A stretch of DNA of 64,000 nucleotides from contig NC_072794.1 in the NCBI RefSeq assembly GCF_028583425.1, forward strand, positions 31,121,232 through 31,185,231. Direction: 5' to 3'. Under the pieces are notes generated by a model. The model worked only from the letters and a program-made list of their open reading frames with translations. It made no database searches and was not told where the DNA came from. Below, piece after piece: positions 48,759-59,188 of the stretch. Position 1 is the stretch's first letter. Every line of letters begins with the position of its first letter. The stretch comes from Eublepharis macularius. Lineage: Eukaryota; Chordata; Lepidosauria; Squamata; Eublepharidae. The translations under genes were made by a program, and so were the position numbers.

Positions 48759-50336
48759 GATTCGGTTTCGTTTTCTCCGCCATGTCGGACGCTCCTCTTC
48801 GCTGGCTCGAGAGGAAGCGGCCGGGCACCCTGTCTGGGCGGCTGATCTGCGAAGATTAGCCCCCAAAACTCCCAGTGAGGGAGGCTGGGTCCGGGACGCT
48901 GCGGGAAGAGCCCCCTGGAATCAATGCGGGGGGTTAATTGCCCGTTTGTCCCTACGGAGGCCGGCGGACGTGCGCGGCGCCTCGAGTGCTGCCGGGCCAT
49001 GAGAAACGGCAAAGAGCAGAACTAGGCGAGAGCCTACAAGTAAGCGAATTCCTTCTGTTATTACAAGCGTACGTGAAGGAGAGGTGAGATCTGAAGCTAA
49101 GAAGGCTCACTCTTCCCCTTTGCTGAGTCTCAAAATTTGGTTGGCACCCCCCCCCCAAATGGCAACAAAAAAACAAAGTCCTGCCCTTGGCAAGTCAGTT
49201 TCGGCTGCCTTAAAGGGAGAATCGCTGGAGGAAATTGTACGGAGGGCGGTTGGTGAAGCTATAAAACCCTTTGTTGACAAGCTGAATGAAACAGATCAAA
49301 GGGTGGGCTTAATGGAGAGCGAAGTGAAAACCATCAAGGAAGCAGCGGGGGGGGCAGAGAAGTCTGCTCGGGAAAGTGCGTCACTCGTGAAGGCTACGAA
49401 TAAAGAGCTTAAACTGGTGGAGAATCAGTTGATCGGGCTACAAGTGGAACGAACACAGACAATTTTGCGCCTCCAGAATGTGAAAGAGGAGGAAAACGAG
49501 GACTTACGGGGTCTTGTCTCGGAACTATTGGCGACATCCGCGAGGGCAACTAAAGAAGTTAAAAGCGCCATTTTGGAAGCCCGTCGGGCTACTTCAAAGT
49601 ATGCAATGAAGCGTCAGTTGCTGCGCAAGATCATCATCGATTTTTCATCTAAGAGGATCCGGGACACTATCCTATATAATTCATACAATGCGGATTTGGA
49701 CTTCTTGGGCAACAAAATTAAGATATTGAAAGACGTCCCATTTCTAGTCCGGAAAAGACGTTTTAAGTATAAAAAGTTCGCAGCTCTTCTGAGAGAACGT
49801 GGAATAAAGTACAAATGGTTATTTCCGGAAGGAATCTGGTTCACCCATAAAGATCAAGCCTTTAAGATATTATCAGAAGATCAACTAAGGGATTTTGAGG
49901 ACAGGAACCCAGAATTCCAGTGCACCAAGCAAGACGAAAAGGAGAAGTCTGAGGGGGAGGGGGAGGAAACGAGCACTGCGGCTGCAGTTGCGCAGAGATA
50001 ACTCCGTCCGGGACCCAGGAGGGGAAGAAAAATTTAACTTGAAATTAAATTGTAATTTGCATTTAGTAAGGTCAACCACTCCATCAATATAATATAAAGC
50101 TTTAACTTTTGAATAATGGCAGTATGAAGGGAAAACAGAAATGTAGTGTTTAGTGTTTAGTGTTTGTAGGGTACCTTCCCCTTTTTTCCACCCCTCCCTC
50201 CCTCCCTCCCTCTTTTTTCTCTCCTCTTTCCTATCCCTTGTGTTATTGTAGTCTTTTGTAGTTACTGTTCTGTAGGGTATGTATGTATGTAGTAGTTGTA
50301 TGTTAGATATTGAAAATAAAAAATTATATATAAAAA
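48759..50336 (+). mobile_element. Complete ORF1-only L1 (HAL1-like) retrotransposon
   Basis: The unit is bounded by 19-bp target-site duplications. It has a GC- and CpG-rich 5'UTR of about 400 bp (48759-49158), a single intact L1 ORF1 (49159-50001), a 3'UTR with a CCCT/CTTT pyrimidine tract (50185-50230), and an A-rich tail from about 50318. ORF2 is absent. This is the layout of mammalian HAL1 (half-L1) elements, which depend on L1 enzymes in trans. It lies antisense in a RNASEL intron within an older L2 scrap. Its 3'UTR is unlike that of the L1 at 10.2 kb, so the two are separate lineages. Confidence 0.88.
49159..50001 (+). CDS. L1 ORF1 protein (RNA-binding, coiled coil + RRM + CTD), intact
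   Basis: The 280-residue product starts MATKKQSPALGKSVSAALKG; an in-frame ATG at 49084 exists, but L1 ORF1 proteins begin near the coiled coil and this ATG is followed directly by a basic N-tail. About residues 20-100 are heptad-rich (coiled-coil trimerisation). About 105-185 form the non-canonical RRM, with TILRLQNVKEEENEDLRGLV. About 190-255 form the C-terminal domain, with RFKYKKFAALLRERGIKYKW and a LFPEGIWFTH strand. The tail is acidic. ORF1p binds its RNA and forms the retrotransposition particle. There are no stops or frameshifts. A 26-codon upstream frame (48781-48859) lies in the 5'UTR. Confidence 0.93.
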   Translation: MATKKQSPALGKSVSAALKGESLEEIVRRAVGEAIKPFVDKLNETDQRVGLMESEVKTIKEAAGGAEKSARESASLVKATNKELKLVENQLIGLQVERTQTILRLQNVKEEENEDLRGLVSELLATSARATKEVKSAILEARRATSKYAMKRQLLRKIIIDFSSKRIRDTILYNSYNADLDFLGNKIKILKDVPFLVRKRRFKYKKFAALLRERGIKYKWLFPEGIWFTHKDQAFKILSEDQLRDFEDRNPEFQCTKQDEKEKSEGEGEETSTAAAVAQR

Positions 50337-50355
50337 AAAAAACCTTGGAATTATG
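50337..50355 (+). repeat. Target-site duplication, right copy, of the ORF1-only L1
   Basis: AAAAAACCTTGGAATTATG follows the A-rich tail directly and matches 48740-48758. Confidence 0.93.
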
Positions 50356-51025
50356 ATTGGAGCTACGATATAGGCTCATATGAGAGGAGATGGTCCCTTT
50401 GACATGAGGGTCCCTAGTTGTGAAAAGCTTGAAACTTTAATACCAGCACCTTGAACTGAACATGGAGGCAAATTGGCAGTCGGCCAGTATGAAGACTTCA
50501 ACCAGAAACAGTGTCAGCCTTGGGACATCTGGGGTACCTGTCCTGTGCTGACTGGTACCACTAGGGTTGCCATCTCTGGGTTGGAAAATTCCTGGAGATT
50601 TGTGGACTTTTGCCCAAGTCCCGAGAATCATTAAGACCACCCCTGATTTCAGACTTGGGATAATATGCATAACACACTAAATATCACTTAATAACTGTGA
50701 TGCTGTATTATGAACCAGCTGATGCGTCCAGCATCTTCAAGGGTAGTCACATGTAGAACTGGACATGCTGCTTAGCATGAAGCATGTAGATTCTGCATGT
50801 GGTTCAAACAGATCATGAAATGCAGACCACACCAGGTCATCATGAGCAGAAGGTGCCATCATGTCTGTGAGTAAGTGATAAACCACAAGCTTTGAGTTGC
50901 TGTATGAATTCATCACTGGAGACCGTCCCTTAGATAGAAAAGTCCTCAGTCGTGAAGAAAGAAAATGCTTCCTGGATTAAGAAAACAAAAAGGACAAAAC
51001 CCTGTTTCAAGTCAAGCCTTAAAAT
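50356..51025. other. RNASEL intron with L2 and MITE scraps
   Basis: An L2-like minus-strand scrap (TACCAGCACCTTGAACTGAA) continues from before the L1 insertion. At 50568-50645 there is a GTTGCCA-type MITE end (AGGGTTGCCATCTCTGGGTT). No exon was seen. Confidence 0.5.
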
Positions 51026-51101
51026 GGAGACAGTAAGGGCTAAGACAGACCAGATGAAAATAGTGATTTTCATCTGGTCTGTCTTAGCCCTTACTGTCTC
51101 C
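51026..51101. repeat. Perfect 36-bp-arm hairpin in a RNASEL intron
   Basis: The arm at 51026-51061 (begins GGAGACAGTAAGGGCTAAGA) is exactly inverted at 51066-51101 with a 4-base loop (AGTG). A second, weaker hairpin with 15-bp arms follows at about 51144-51185 (ATCCTTGCACAGCCT / AGGCTGTGCGAGGAT). Probably a young MITE; the RNA would form a long hairpin if transcribed. Confidence 0.9.
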
Positions 51102-51287
51102 AAGTGGCCTTGATTTGTCTTGGGCTGGGCAAGGAAGAGGGGGATCCTTGCACAGCCTGAGATAAATCGAGGCTGTGCGAGGATTGAATTTGCATTTTAT
51201 GGGTAGACTGAGATGCCTGATCTTCATTGGGTCCCTTTGAGCCTTAAGAAAGCTTTTCTAGTACATCTTGCCCTATCAATATCTTAC

Positions 51288-51411
51288 CTTTTCCCTCCAG
51301 TCTTCGAAACGGTGCTTGCCACTATCCAAAGCGTTCCGAATCGCTTCACTCTCCTTTGTCTGTTTCGTATTGCGTGTTTTGTTCCCAACGTCTCTTAAAA
51401 ACCTGTATTTC
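51288..51411 (-). CDS. RNASEL: RNASEL exon linking pseudokinase and RNase domain
   Basis: This 124-nt exon encodes MKYRFLRDVGNKTRNTKQTK, then ESEAIRNALDSGKHRFEDWREK, matching the YR-LRNVGNESD and FDKW region of RNase L. The Trp of EDW corresponds to human W632, which is needed for nuclease activity. The acceptor (cttctgtttggcag) is at 51413-51412 and the donor gtaaga at 51287-51282. The phase joins the previous exon (AT|G) and ends at phase 0. Confidence 0.93.
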
Positions 51412-52630
51412 CTGCCAAACAGAAGGCAATTGTAAAAATGGTACCCTACTACGGCCAAGATAAAAACAACAAAGCCATGGCGCGTGTATACTGCAGTCTG
51501 CCGCAAAGATGCAGGTAAGTAAATTGTAACTGATAACGCTCAGCTACAAGTACCACTACTGCCACAAGACAAGAAGCGCTTACACTCGGCCTCGATTTTT
51601 GCCTTCTCAGAGCTTCACAAGCTGCCTTTGCAATCCCACTATGGTTTGCCATAGTCCTTTAATAACACTGCTTGCCTGGTTGTTTCCTTTCACCAGTATC
51701 CTGCTAACCTTCCTGGGATCCTTATTTAAAGGCCTTTTTAGCCTGCCTTTCCTTTAAAAAGGATCAAGGTGGAATGAAATGATTTTCAATATACACCAGA
51801 ACAAAACAAGCAAAAACTACATATGGTACAGATTTAAACAAATTCAGACACCTATAAAAATCTTTTTCTCTTAGAAGAAAAACCTTTTTCTCCTGTCTCA
51901 TTACAATGCTACTGCAACACTAATAATATGGGAGTCTTCCTGAGCTGCACAGGATTTGATCACATAGGATCCACTGCTGAAAAAGTTCAGAAGCAGGCAG
52001 ATTCAGATCTAAACTGCCTTACTGATGGTTTAGGTCTGATGAGCCAAGCTGTTACCCAAGAGTACATTGGAAGAGGTTATCCTGAAGACACATGGGTCCC
52101 AGGCCACAGACATTTTTAATAGGTCATAACCAACACCTTGAATTGGACCCAGAAACAAATAGGCAGCCAAGGCCTTTGACACTGGTTAAAATATGTGAGT
52201 TGTGGCTAACTCCAGACAGTACACAGAGTTGCAGCATTTTGTACTAGTCAGTCATCAAGGTAGACTATGTTACAATAATCTACCCTCAAGGTTATTGTAG
52301 CATGGATCAGCGTGGCCAATAGTCGAGATAAGGGGCTAATTTTTGAGCCAAATGCATATAGTAAATTGTGGTTTTAGCTACCGCATTAACCTGTTTCGCT
52401 GTCTGAAATAATTTATTACAAAACAAACAAACAAGTGATAAAAGAACAAGATCTAACAATGCTGCTAAATCCTTAATGGAACCAGCCAAAGGTAACAGCA
52501 TCATGTCAAAAGTGGGGAGTGCTGTTATCTTCTAGAACCTTGGCCTTGCCAATCCATCTTGTCTAGATTCAACTTCAACGTGCTCTCTCAACAATTTGAC
52601 CACAGCTGACAGGCTCAGGACAAAGATTGC
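51412..52630. other. RNASEL intron, right half includes an L2 fragment
   Basis: About 51900-52560 carries an old minus-strand L2 fragment (GGTCATAACCAACACCTTGAATTGGACCC; ACAATAATCTACCCTCAAGG). Otherwise nothing recognised. Confidence 0.5.
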
Positions 52631-53285
52631 AACCTCTGGTGGCAAAATAGAAAAGAGTCCAGTAGCACCTTTAAGACTAACCAACTTTACTGTAGCATAA
52701 GCTTTCGAGAATCACAGTTCTCTTCTTCAGATGCATGGAGGGTAAGAAGAAACTGGTCAGATATATAGGTGGAGAGGGGAGGGGGGAGTAGATTCAATCA
52801 GTAGCTTCTGATAATGGGATCAGTTTGCTTCTGATAATGAAATCAGTTACTTCTGATAATGAGATAACCATTCATAGTCTCTATTCAATCCAAGCCTGAT
52901 TGAGTTAAATTTACATATGAATTCCAATTCAGCAGTTTCTCCGTTGGATTCTGTTTTTGAAAGGTTTCTGTTTAACTACAGTGACCTTTAAGTCCTTGAT
53001 GGAATGTCCTGATAGATTGAAGTGTTCTCCCAATGGTTTCTGGATGTTGCCATTTTAAATGTCAGATTTGTGTCCATTTATTCTTTTGCACAGCCGTTGG
53101 TTGGTTTGTCCAATGTACAGAGTAGATGGACATTGTTGGCACATGAGGACATATATCACATTGGAGGATGAGCAGCTGTAAGAGCCAGAGATAGTGTAGT
53201 TGATATTATTGGAGCTTGTAATTGTATTTCCTGGGTAGATATGAGGGCAGAGCTGGCATCTGGGTCTGTTGCAGGGTCTGATACC

Positions 53286-53531
53286 CAGGGCTTTTTTTCA
53301 GCTAGAACGCAGTGGAACGGAGTTCCAGAACCTCTTGAAAATGGTCACATGGCTGGTGGCCTGGCCCCCGATCTCCAGACAGAGTAGAGTTTAGATTGCC
53401 CTCCACGCCGAGGGCAATCTAAACTCCCCTCTGTCTGGAGATCAGGGGGCGGGGCCACCAGCCATGTGACCATTTTCTCCGAGGGCAACCCACTGAGTTC
53501 CACTACCTCTTTTCCCAGAAAAAAAGCCCTG
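53286..53531. mobile_element. hAT MITE (CAGGGCTTTTTTTC), 8-bp TSD, foldback form
   Basis: The termini are CAGGGCTTTTTTTC and GAAAAAAAGCCCTG. CTGATACC (53278-53285) versus TTGATACC (53532-53539) is a 7-of-8 target duplication. The interior is itself palindromic around CACGCC (AATGGTCACATGGCTGGTGG..GAGGGCAATCTAAACT and their inverses). A relative lies at 59189-59357. Confidence 0.88.
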
Positions 53532-53541
53532 TTGATACCTG

Positions 53542-53740
53542 GGCCGATTCCAGATGACTAACCTTAAGGCGCTTCATGCCGCCCTCTTCCGGATCACGAC
53601 GGGGAAAATGCGAAATATCGCGTTTCCTCACGACGACGCACAAAACTCGCGCGAGGAAACGCGATATTTCGCATTTTCCCCGTCGTGATCCGGAAGAGGG
53701 CGGCATGAAGCGCCTTAAGGTTAGTCATCTGGAATCGGCC
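53542..53740. mobile_element. Palindromic MITE with perfect 88-bp arms, TSD CTG
   Basis: The left arm begins GGCCGATTCCAGATGACTAA and ends GCGTTTCCTC. The right arm is its exact inverse over 88 bp, with a 23-bp loop (ACGACGACGCACAAAACTCGCGC). CTG flanks both sides (53539-53541, 53741-53743). It inserted two bases from the neighbouring hAT MITE. It is GC- and CpG-rich compared with its surroundings. The superfamily cannot be told from the TIR. Confidence 0.88.
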
Positions 53741-54020
53741 CTGTGTTGGTGACTCTGCTAGCCGATTCAAGGTTGTAAGTGAGAAGTCGTTTAAGGTTGG
53801 GGGGCTGTCTGTAGGCAAGGAGAGGTCTTCCACCCAGGGCTTGTGAGAGAGGGGCATCATTTTCCAGGATGGGTTGTAGATCACTGATGATAGGTTGGAT
53901 GGGTTTGAGCTGGGAACTATAGGTGACAACCAGTGGTGTTCTGTTGTTAGTTCTTTTAGGTTTGTCTTGGAGCAGGCTGTTTCTGGGTACTAGTCTGGCC
54001 CTGTCAATTTGTTTCCTCAC

Positions 54021-55056
54021 TTACTGTACTGTACTGTACAGGGGTTACTGTACTGTATCCCCAAAAATACTTGTTATAAATCTCTTAAATGGGAGTCCTG
54101 ATAGTCCTCTGAATCTATAACCTCTAGTGGCTTAGACAAAGAGCTATATAATTGGGTGTCATCAACATATTGATGACAACTGACTCCAAAATCTCAAAAG
54201 TACCTGACCACACTCTAGACATCTCTGATACTTGATCTTTTACACAACTTGCATCCGGGAGAGAATGGATTGGAGAGAAAATAACTGCACTAAGAACCGT
54301 GCAAAACTGTGCAGATTGCTGATTCCTGCATATTTTGGGACCTCATCTTCATTGTCAACAAATGCCTGACACAGCCTATATAATCATACTGGACATGACT
54401 CATCTGACATAATAATAGTGGAAAAGTTAACCTATGTCCCTATCACTGTCACCTCATAGGCTTTTCAAATAAACCTTTTTAGGTTCGGTCTGGATTTCTC
54501 GCCAACAGCAGTCCAACCATCTTCCTACCCTTTAAAGTTCACCAAACTGTGGTAAACTATGGGGCAGAATCCCTTCTTCCAGAAGGAAGAGGACGCTGAG
54601 ACGCAACCATTTCTATTGCCCTTATAAGGTTCTTACCTTTAAATTTCACTACTCAGGGCCAAATCACCAGATGAGACACTAGGAGTTCTATGTATAGAGC
54701 GCCAAGCTTTTTAAAATTGTATTATGTGGGTCCATAATTCAGAACAAGAATGTAGTATGGTGGGGTAAAGTCTCCTCCCTGACCGGAAACCACCTCTACA
54801 GGGCTGCAGTTGGTCCCACCTCTTCAGATGTTCAATTCTGAAGACTTTTGCCTTCAAAAATTTGAAGTGGTTGGAGAGTTCAACATTTTCTAAAATTCCA
54901 TTCCATTTCAAAAAGCTTTATTTCCCCACAATCATTCTGAGCTTTCCTGTGGCTATTATATAGTAATAATGGGGTGATTGTGGTACAGAAGTGGGAGTAG
55001 TAGAAGCTAGGTAAGAATGGGCCGTTGAAAATTTGCTATATTAATTTGGTACTTAC
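54021..55056. other. RNASEL intron
   Basis: No exon or repeat family recognised. A short direct repeat (TACTGTACTGTACTGTACAG..TTACTGTACTGTA) lies at about 54020-54058. Confidence 0.5.
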
Positions 55057-55259
55057 ATCTGCTTGCTCCAGAAATAAGGATGCTGAATTAAGTGCCCCAG
55101 TTGTTCACTCACTGGTTTTTTTGCATCAGGAGATCCCAGACTTGCTCTGAGGTCGTCAATTTCAAGATTATCAACTATATCCTTTGGACATTGTTCGGGC
55201 AAATCTTCAAAACGGGTCTGCCCCCTCATTGCAATGTATAAGACAAGCTTTTTGAGGCC
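55057..55259 (-). CDS. RNASEL: RNASEL exon, pseudokinase C-lobe / kinase-extension
   Basis: This 203-nt exon encodes GLKKLVLYIAMRGQTRFEDL, then ECPKDIVD-like sequence, and QLGHLIQHPYFWSKQ. It matches the RNase L region around LGRLVLYVV, FEDLK and LLGHPFFW at the end of the pseudokinase domain. The acceptor (cccatgtag) is at 55261-55260 and the donor gtaagt at 55056-55051. The frame is open and phase-consistent with the exons on both sides. Confidence 0.93.
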
Positions 55260-57532
55260 CTACATGGGAAAACAAACACCTATATCTGTCATGACCACAA
55301 AATTGCCCACCAAAACAATTACAGGTTGGATTCATCCGTTTATCCTTCAGAATAGGAGTTAATTCCCAGCTATAAACCTGTTTCTCAGGCCAAACTGGAT
55401 GAGATATTTTACATGAGTTCCCAACAGGGACTGTCAGCCATATTGCAACTGCAAGTCTCCAGTGGCAACTCAGCATAAAAACACCACAGGGATTCATATC
55501 AGAGGGGGGAGGGACTCCTGCCCCCCAAGCCAAAACGTCCCAGAGGCATTATTGCCCCTTTGGACAGCCACTCATTCATTGAATGGAGACCTGTGACAGA
55601 ACAAATAATACTCCCAGTGCCATTTTGTGTAAGGAAAAGTGCAGGGGGGAGGCTGGCAACCCCCTGTCTATGCCGTGGTGGTCCGACTGGAGTTGGGCTC
55701 CTTCGGCTCGGCTAAACATAGTTCCCATGGGGTTCTTGCATCTGGCATATGGTTGCAAGTCCCCTGTTGTGAACACATGATAAATGTCACATCTTGTTTG
55801 GCCCTCAGTTGTGCCACTTCAGGCTCCAGTTAGAGGCTCACATGACCGAATGCCCCTCCAGAAAAAATAATTCCTTCCACACAGAAAATTACATGTCAGC
55901 TAGAAGGGTTCTAGCCTAAACTTCTCCTCAGCATGAAATCATCTATGTGTAGGGATATTTTTAATATGCAGAGGAGCATTCTTCTTTGGAGGGCCTCCTG
56001 GGGGTCCAAATCCTGCTATAGCCAAAGTTCTCATGGTACTAGCCCACCATTCTCCCTTGCTGCTTCACAGGCTAGTGGAGAAAAACATGAAGGGGCTCAC
56101 TGTCCTCATGCCAATGCGCAACGTCATGTTTAGCAGAAAACTGAAGGTGACATCACTGTGTCAGGGTGACATGCTGGAATCTTCCCATTTTGAATAGCAT
56201 ATTTATGTAGAGTTGCCAACCACCAGGTGGTGGCTGGAGGTTTCCTAGAACTACATCTGATATCCAGGCCACAGAGATCAGTTCCCTTGGAGAAAATGGC
56301 TGCTTTGGAGGGTGGACTCTGGCCCAAGAAAGGGGTAAGTTGTAGCCCAACTTCTGATTGATCACCTTAACTCTCTGCATCAGGAAGATGTGGACCAACA
56401 TTCAATCATATAATCACCCCACCTGCATTCAGAAGTGATAAAGTCCCAAGAACACAGTTCTCTTCAACATGTAAGTAAGTCCTTTGCATATTTTAATTCC
56501 TTCCTGTTACTCAGTTTGTCACCTCTGTTCCCAGAGACAGTCACCATATATTGCTTGACGTTAAAGCAAATGTTCCAAAGATTCTAACGATCCCTAAATA
56601 GGTAACTGGAAGTTGTCAGAAGAGGTCTGACTTGTGTTGGAGAACTCCAGCCTTTCCTCCTCTTAGCTCTACCTACTCCACAGATTCAGGATGAGAATAA
56701 ACACTGGTAAGTGACTAACAAAGCAATCCTAAAAAGAGTTACACCCTTCAAGAATGTATTGACTTCCATTAGCTTAGAAGGGTATAACTCAGTTTAGGAT
56801 CCCATTGCCGCTAGGGAAGAATACACTTGGATATTGGAAGCTGCCTTATACTGAGTCAAACTGCTAACCAATGTAGCTGAGTCTACCCTAATAGGAAGCA
56901 AGAACACCAACCTTGCTGGCAGCGAGGCCTAGACCTTGAGCAGTGGACCAGGAGAGCTTGACACAGGACTCTAATCTTAAGAACCCAAGTCAGGAACCAA
57001 CCAAAAGCCAGAGCCAAGCTGAATGATCTTACAAGAGCACAAGGTTACCATCTCCAGGCCGAGAAATTCCTGGAGATTTGTTGGTGGATCCTGGGGAGGG
57101 CAGGCTTTGGGGGGGGGGGTCCATAATGCCATAGAGTCCACCCCCCAAAGCAGCTATTTTCTCCAGGAGAACTGATTCTGTAGTTCGGAGATCAGTTGGA
57201 ATTCTGGAAGATCTCTAGGCACCTCCCGTAACTTAAACTATGTGCATAAAATATCTGAATTAATGGAAATTTTTCTCTGTAGGCTTTAGAACAGGTTCTT
57301 GTTGGAATAAAGAGACTGGTTTGTTTGGTCACAAATTCTTTAATCTACCTGGGTTATTCAGGTAATTGAAACAGAGGGTGACGACAACCCCATTTCATCT
57401 GAATAATCAAGGAGGCTGTTACAAGAAAGATACTCTAAGGTTCAGAGCTGTTCATGCCACTCATGGTCATTGATAATTTTAATGCATGCATTGCTGCTCT
57501 TCAAATCCAACATTATATTTATGGTTAATTAA

Positions 57533-57750
57533 ACATGGCCTGGATAATCCAGGCAAGTCTGATATGATCAGATCTCGGAAGCTAAGCAGGGTCGGCCTTA
57601 GTTAGTAATTGGATGGGAGACCTCCAATGAAGACCAGGGTTCTAGAGACAGGCAATGGCAAACCACCTCTGTCAGCCTCTTGCCATGAAAACCCTACTAG
57701 GGGTCGCCATAAGTCAGCTACAACTTGATGGCACTCTCCACAACCAAACA
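57533..57750 (+). mobile_element. 5S rRNA-derived SINE (5S-Sauria type), copy 2
   Basis: The head GATCAGATCTCGGAAGCTAA, then GCAGGGTCGGCC..TTAGTAATTGGATGGGAGACC, is a close match to the 3' half of 5S rRNA, better preserved than copy 1 at 36.8 kb. The body GGCAATGGCAAACCACCTCT..CTTGCCATGAAAACCC..GGGGTCGCCATAAGTC is of squamate Sauria-SINE type. Confidence 0.85.
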
Positions 57751-58514
57751 TGTGTGTGTATATCATGGTGCCAGTTTTGGATGTTTATGATACAATGCAT
57801 ATGGTGGCTTTATGTAAAGTACTGTTTGAATTTTCTTTATTTAAACTATAAACTATACACTATAACATAATCAACAATAAACATAGAGAATAAGAAAAAA
57901 CACAATTCTAAACAAGACACACTAACAATACGTATATCTATAAAATTATGTAAAGTACTTTGCCTGTGCAAATAACAGAGTGATGTTCTAAATACACATG
58001 GGACTTGATTCTGATGAACACAATTGGACAGCTTGACTAAAATGCTTAATGTACCTAACTAGAATATCTGTCAAAGTCATCAGATTTTCCCAGTTGTAAT
58101 GTATTTTAATATATATTTTTATAACTTGGGTGAAAAGTTGTTCACTACTTTACATTTTGTTTGCTCTCTAAAAATCATCTGTATTCCTATCAAAATCTGG
58201 CCAGCATCTGTCTGTTACTGTACACATGTGCCAGGTGCTCTCACCAACTCTTCAGCACCAACTGGTACATGGGATACTGCAGATTACAAATGGACTCATG
58301 AGAGAATGGCTCATGTAAAGAGAAAAGGAGACGAAGCCAGGAGAAGAAGAAGCATTTCCCTTTTTTGTGAAAGTGTGTTAGACACCTGTAAAATGAAGAC
58401 AGATACTGCCAGACAAGGGTTTCTTAGCTAGCTCAATATGTACACTTATTTGGTGCATATACAAGAAAATATTTTTAACTTCTGCTTGAGAAGTTATTCA
58501 CTCCCTGGCATTAT

Positions 58515-58617
58515 AGTTGACTCCACCTCCCATGGCAGCCATTTTGTGGCTGTGCCCACCACCGTGTCAGAATTCCAAAGGTGCCCATGGGCTGAAAAAG
58601 GTCGGGGACCCCTGGTG
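58515..58617 (-). mobile_element. hAT-like MITE fragment (CAGGGGTCCCC end)
   Basis: The right end GGTCGGGGACCCCTG is the inverse of CAGGGGTCCCC, preceded by AAAGGTGCCCATGGGCTGAA. Only one end is preserved. Confidence 0.55.
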
Positions 58618-58708
58618 TACATACACACAATATTTTGTCATAACGTTTCCAGAATAATTTCCAAAATGTGAGAGGCCGGAGGAGTAAGAATAGAGAGCAG
58701 TCGTTTAC

Positions 58709-58806
58709 CTGCAGGTCTTCTGTGATTATAAGATCTTTCTCAGATTCGCCGCCAACTAATTTTCTGCTCTTATCGAAATCTGCTAGGAAAATCTTGCCAG
58801 CAGCAT
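58709..58806 (-). CDS. RNASEL: RNASEL exon, pseudokinase DFD segment
   Basis: This 98-nt exon encodes DAAGKIFLADFDKSRKLVGG followed by ESEKDLIITEDLQ. LADFDKS is the RNase L variant of the kinase DFG motif (Asp-Phe-Asp). The acceptor (ctttgttag) is at 58808-58807 and the donor gtaaac at 58708-58703. It completes the Asp codon split from the large exon (G|AT) and ends at phase 0. Confidence 0.94.
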
Positions 58807-59188
58807 CTAACAAAGCAAAGAAGATATGGTAACAAAAAGTGAAACAGCGTTGTCTTCTATATGGGCGGATGTGTTCTCAAAGTGATAGCAAATGACGGCA
58901 GTTCTTAATTATGCAGCAAAGGCATTTTACTGTTGTTGTTGTTTTTAAATCATCAGTAATGTGATGATTTCTCAGAATGAAAGTACTTGAGTTTTTGGAC
59001 CAAAATAATGAAAGCAAGAGGAAGTGGAAAGGTGAAGCACCCCCTCTTTTCCCTGCATGATCTTGAAGCAAATTCAAGCTGCATAAACCTACTATGTCTG
59101 TTTTATGGATGGAATGAAACACCTGATATATCACACTGCCAGCTCACATTCAGCTTGCAACTGACTACAATCCCCAGATCCTTTTCTC

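Larger units (their letters stand above)
52631..54020 (-). mobile_element. Penelope-like retroelement (GIY-YIG region), interrupted by two MITEs
   Basis: Read on the minus strand, the right part encodes LKPIQPIISDLQPILENDAP, then RPLLAYRQPPNLKRLL, typical of the C-terminal part of Penelope RT. After the two insertions come a Cys-rich segment and the GIY-YIG nuclease block, with CQQCPSTLYIGQTNQRL and KRINGHKSDI-like sequence near 53140-53060. The 3' end is the shared terminus AAGCTTATGCTACAGTAAAG..TCTTAAAGGTGCTACTGGACTC (about 52740-52640). Stops and frameshifts show it is inactive. It links the many short AGTCCAGTAGCACCTTTAA fragments in this window to the Penelope class. Confidence 0.82.
55260..58708. 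other. RNASEL intron with SINE and MITE copies
   Basis: No exon was seen. Recognisable pieces are a GTTGCCAACC MITE at 56212-56335, a palindromic CAATCCTAAA..TTTAGGAT MITE at 56724-56797, a squamate repeat scrap (GGAAGCTGCCTTATACTGAG) at about 56838, a second GTTGCCA-type MITE at 57043-57230 (CTGGAGATTTGTTGGTGG..AAGCAGCTATTTTCTCCAG), and a 5S-derived SINE at 57533-57750. Confidence 0.55.

Noticed and set aside
49084-49158. Upstream in-frame ATG as the ORF1 start
   Set aside because: The extra 25 residues are not like L1 ORF1 proteins and include a C-run-derived PPP; the ATG at 49159 fits the family better.
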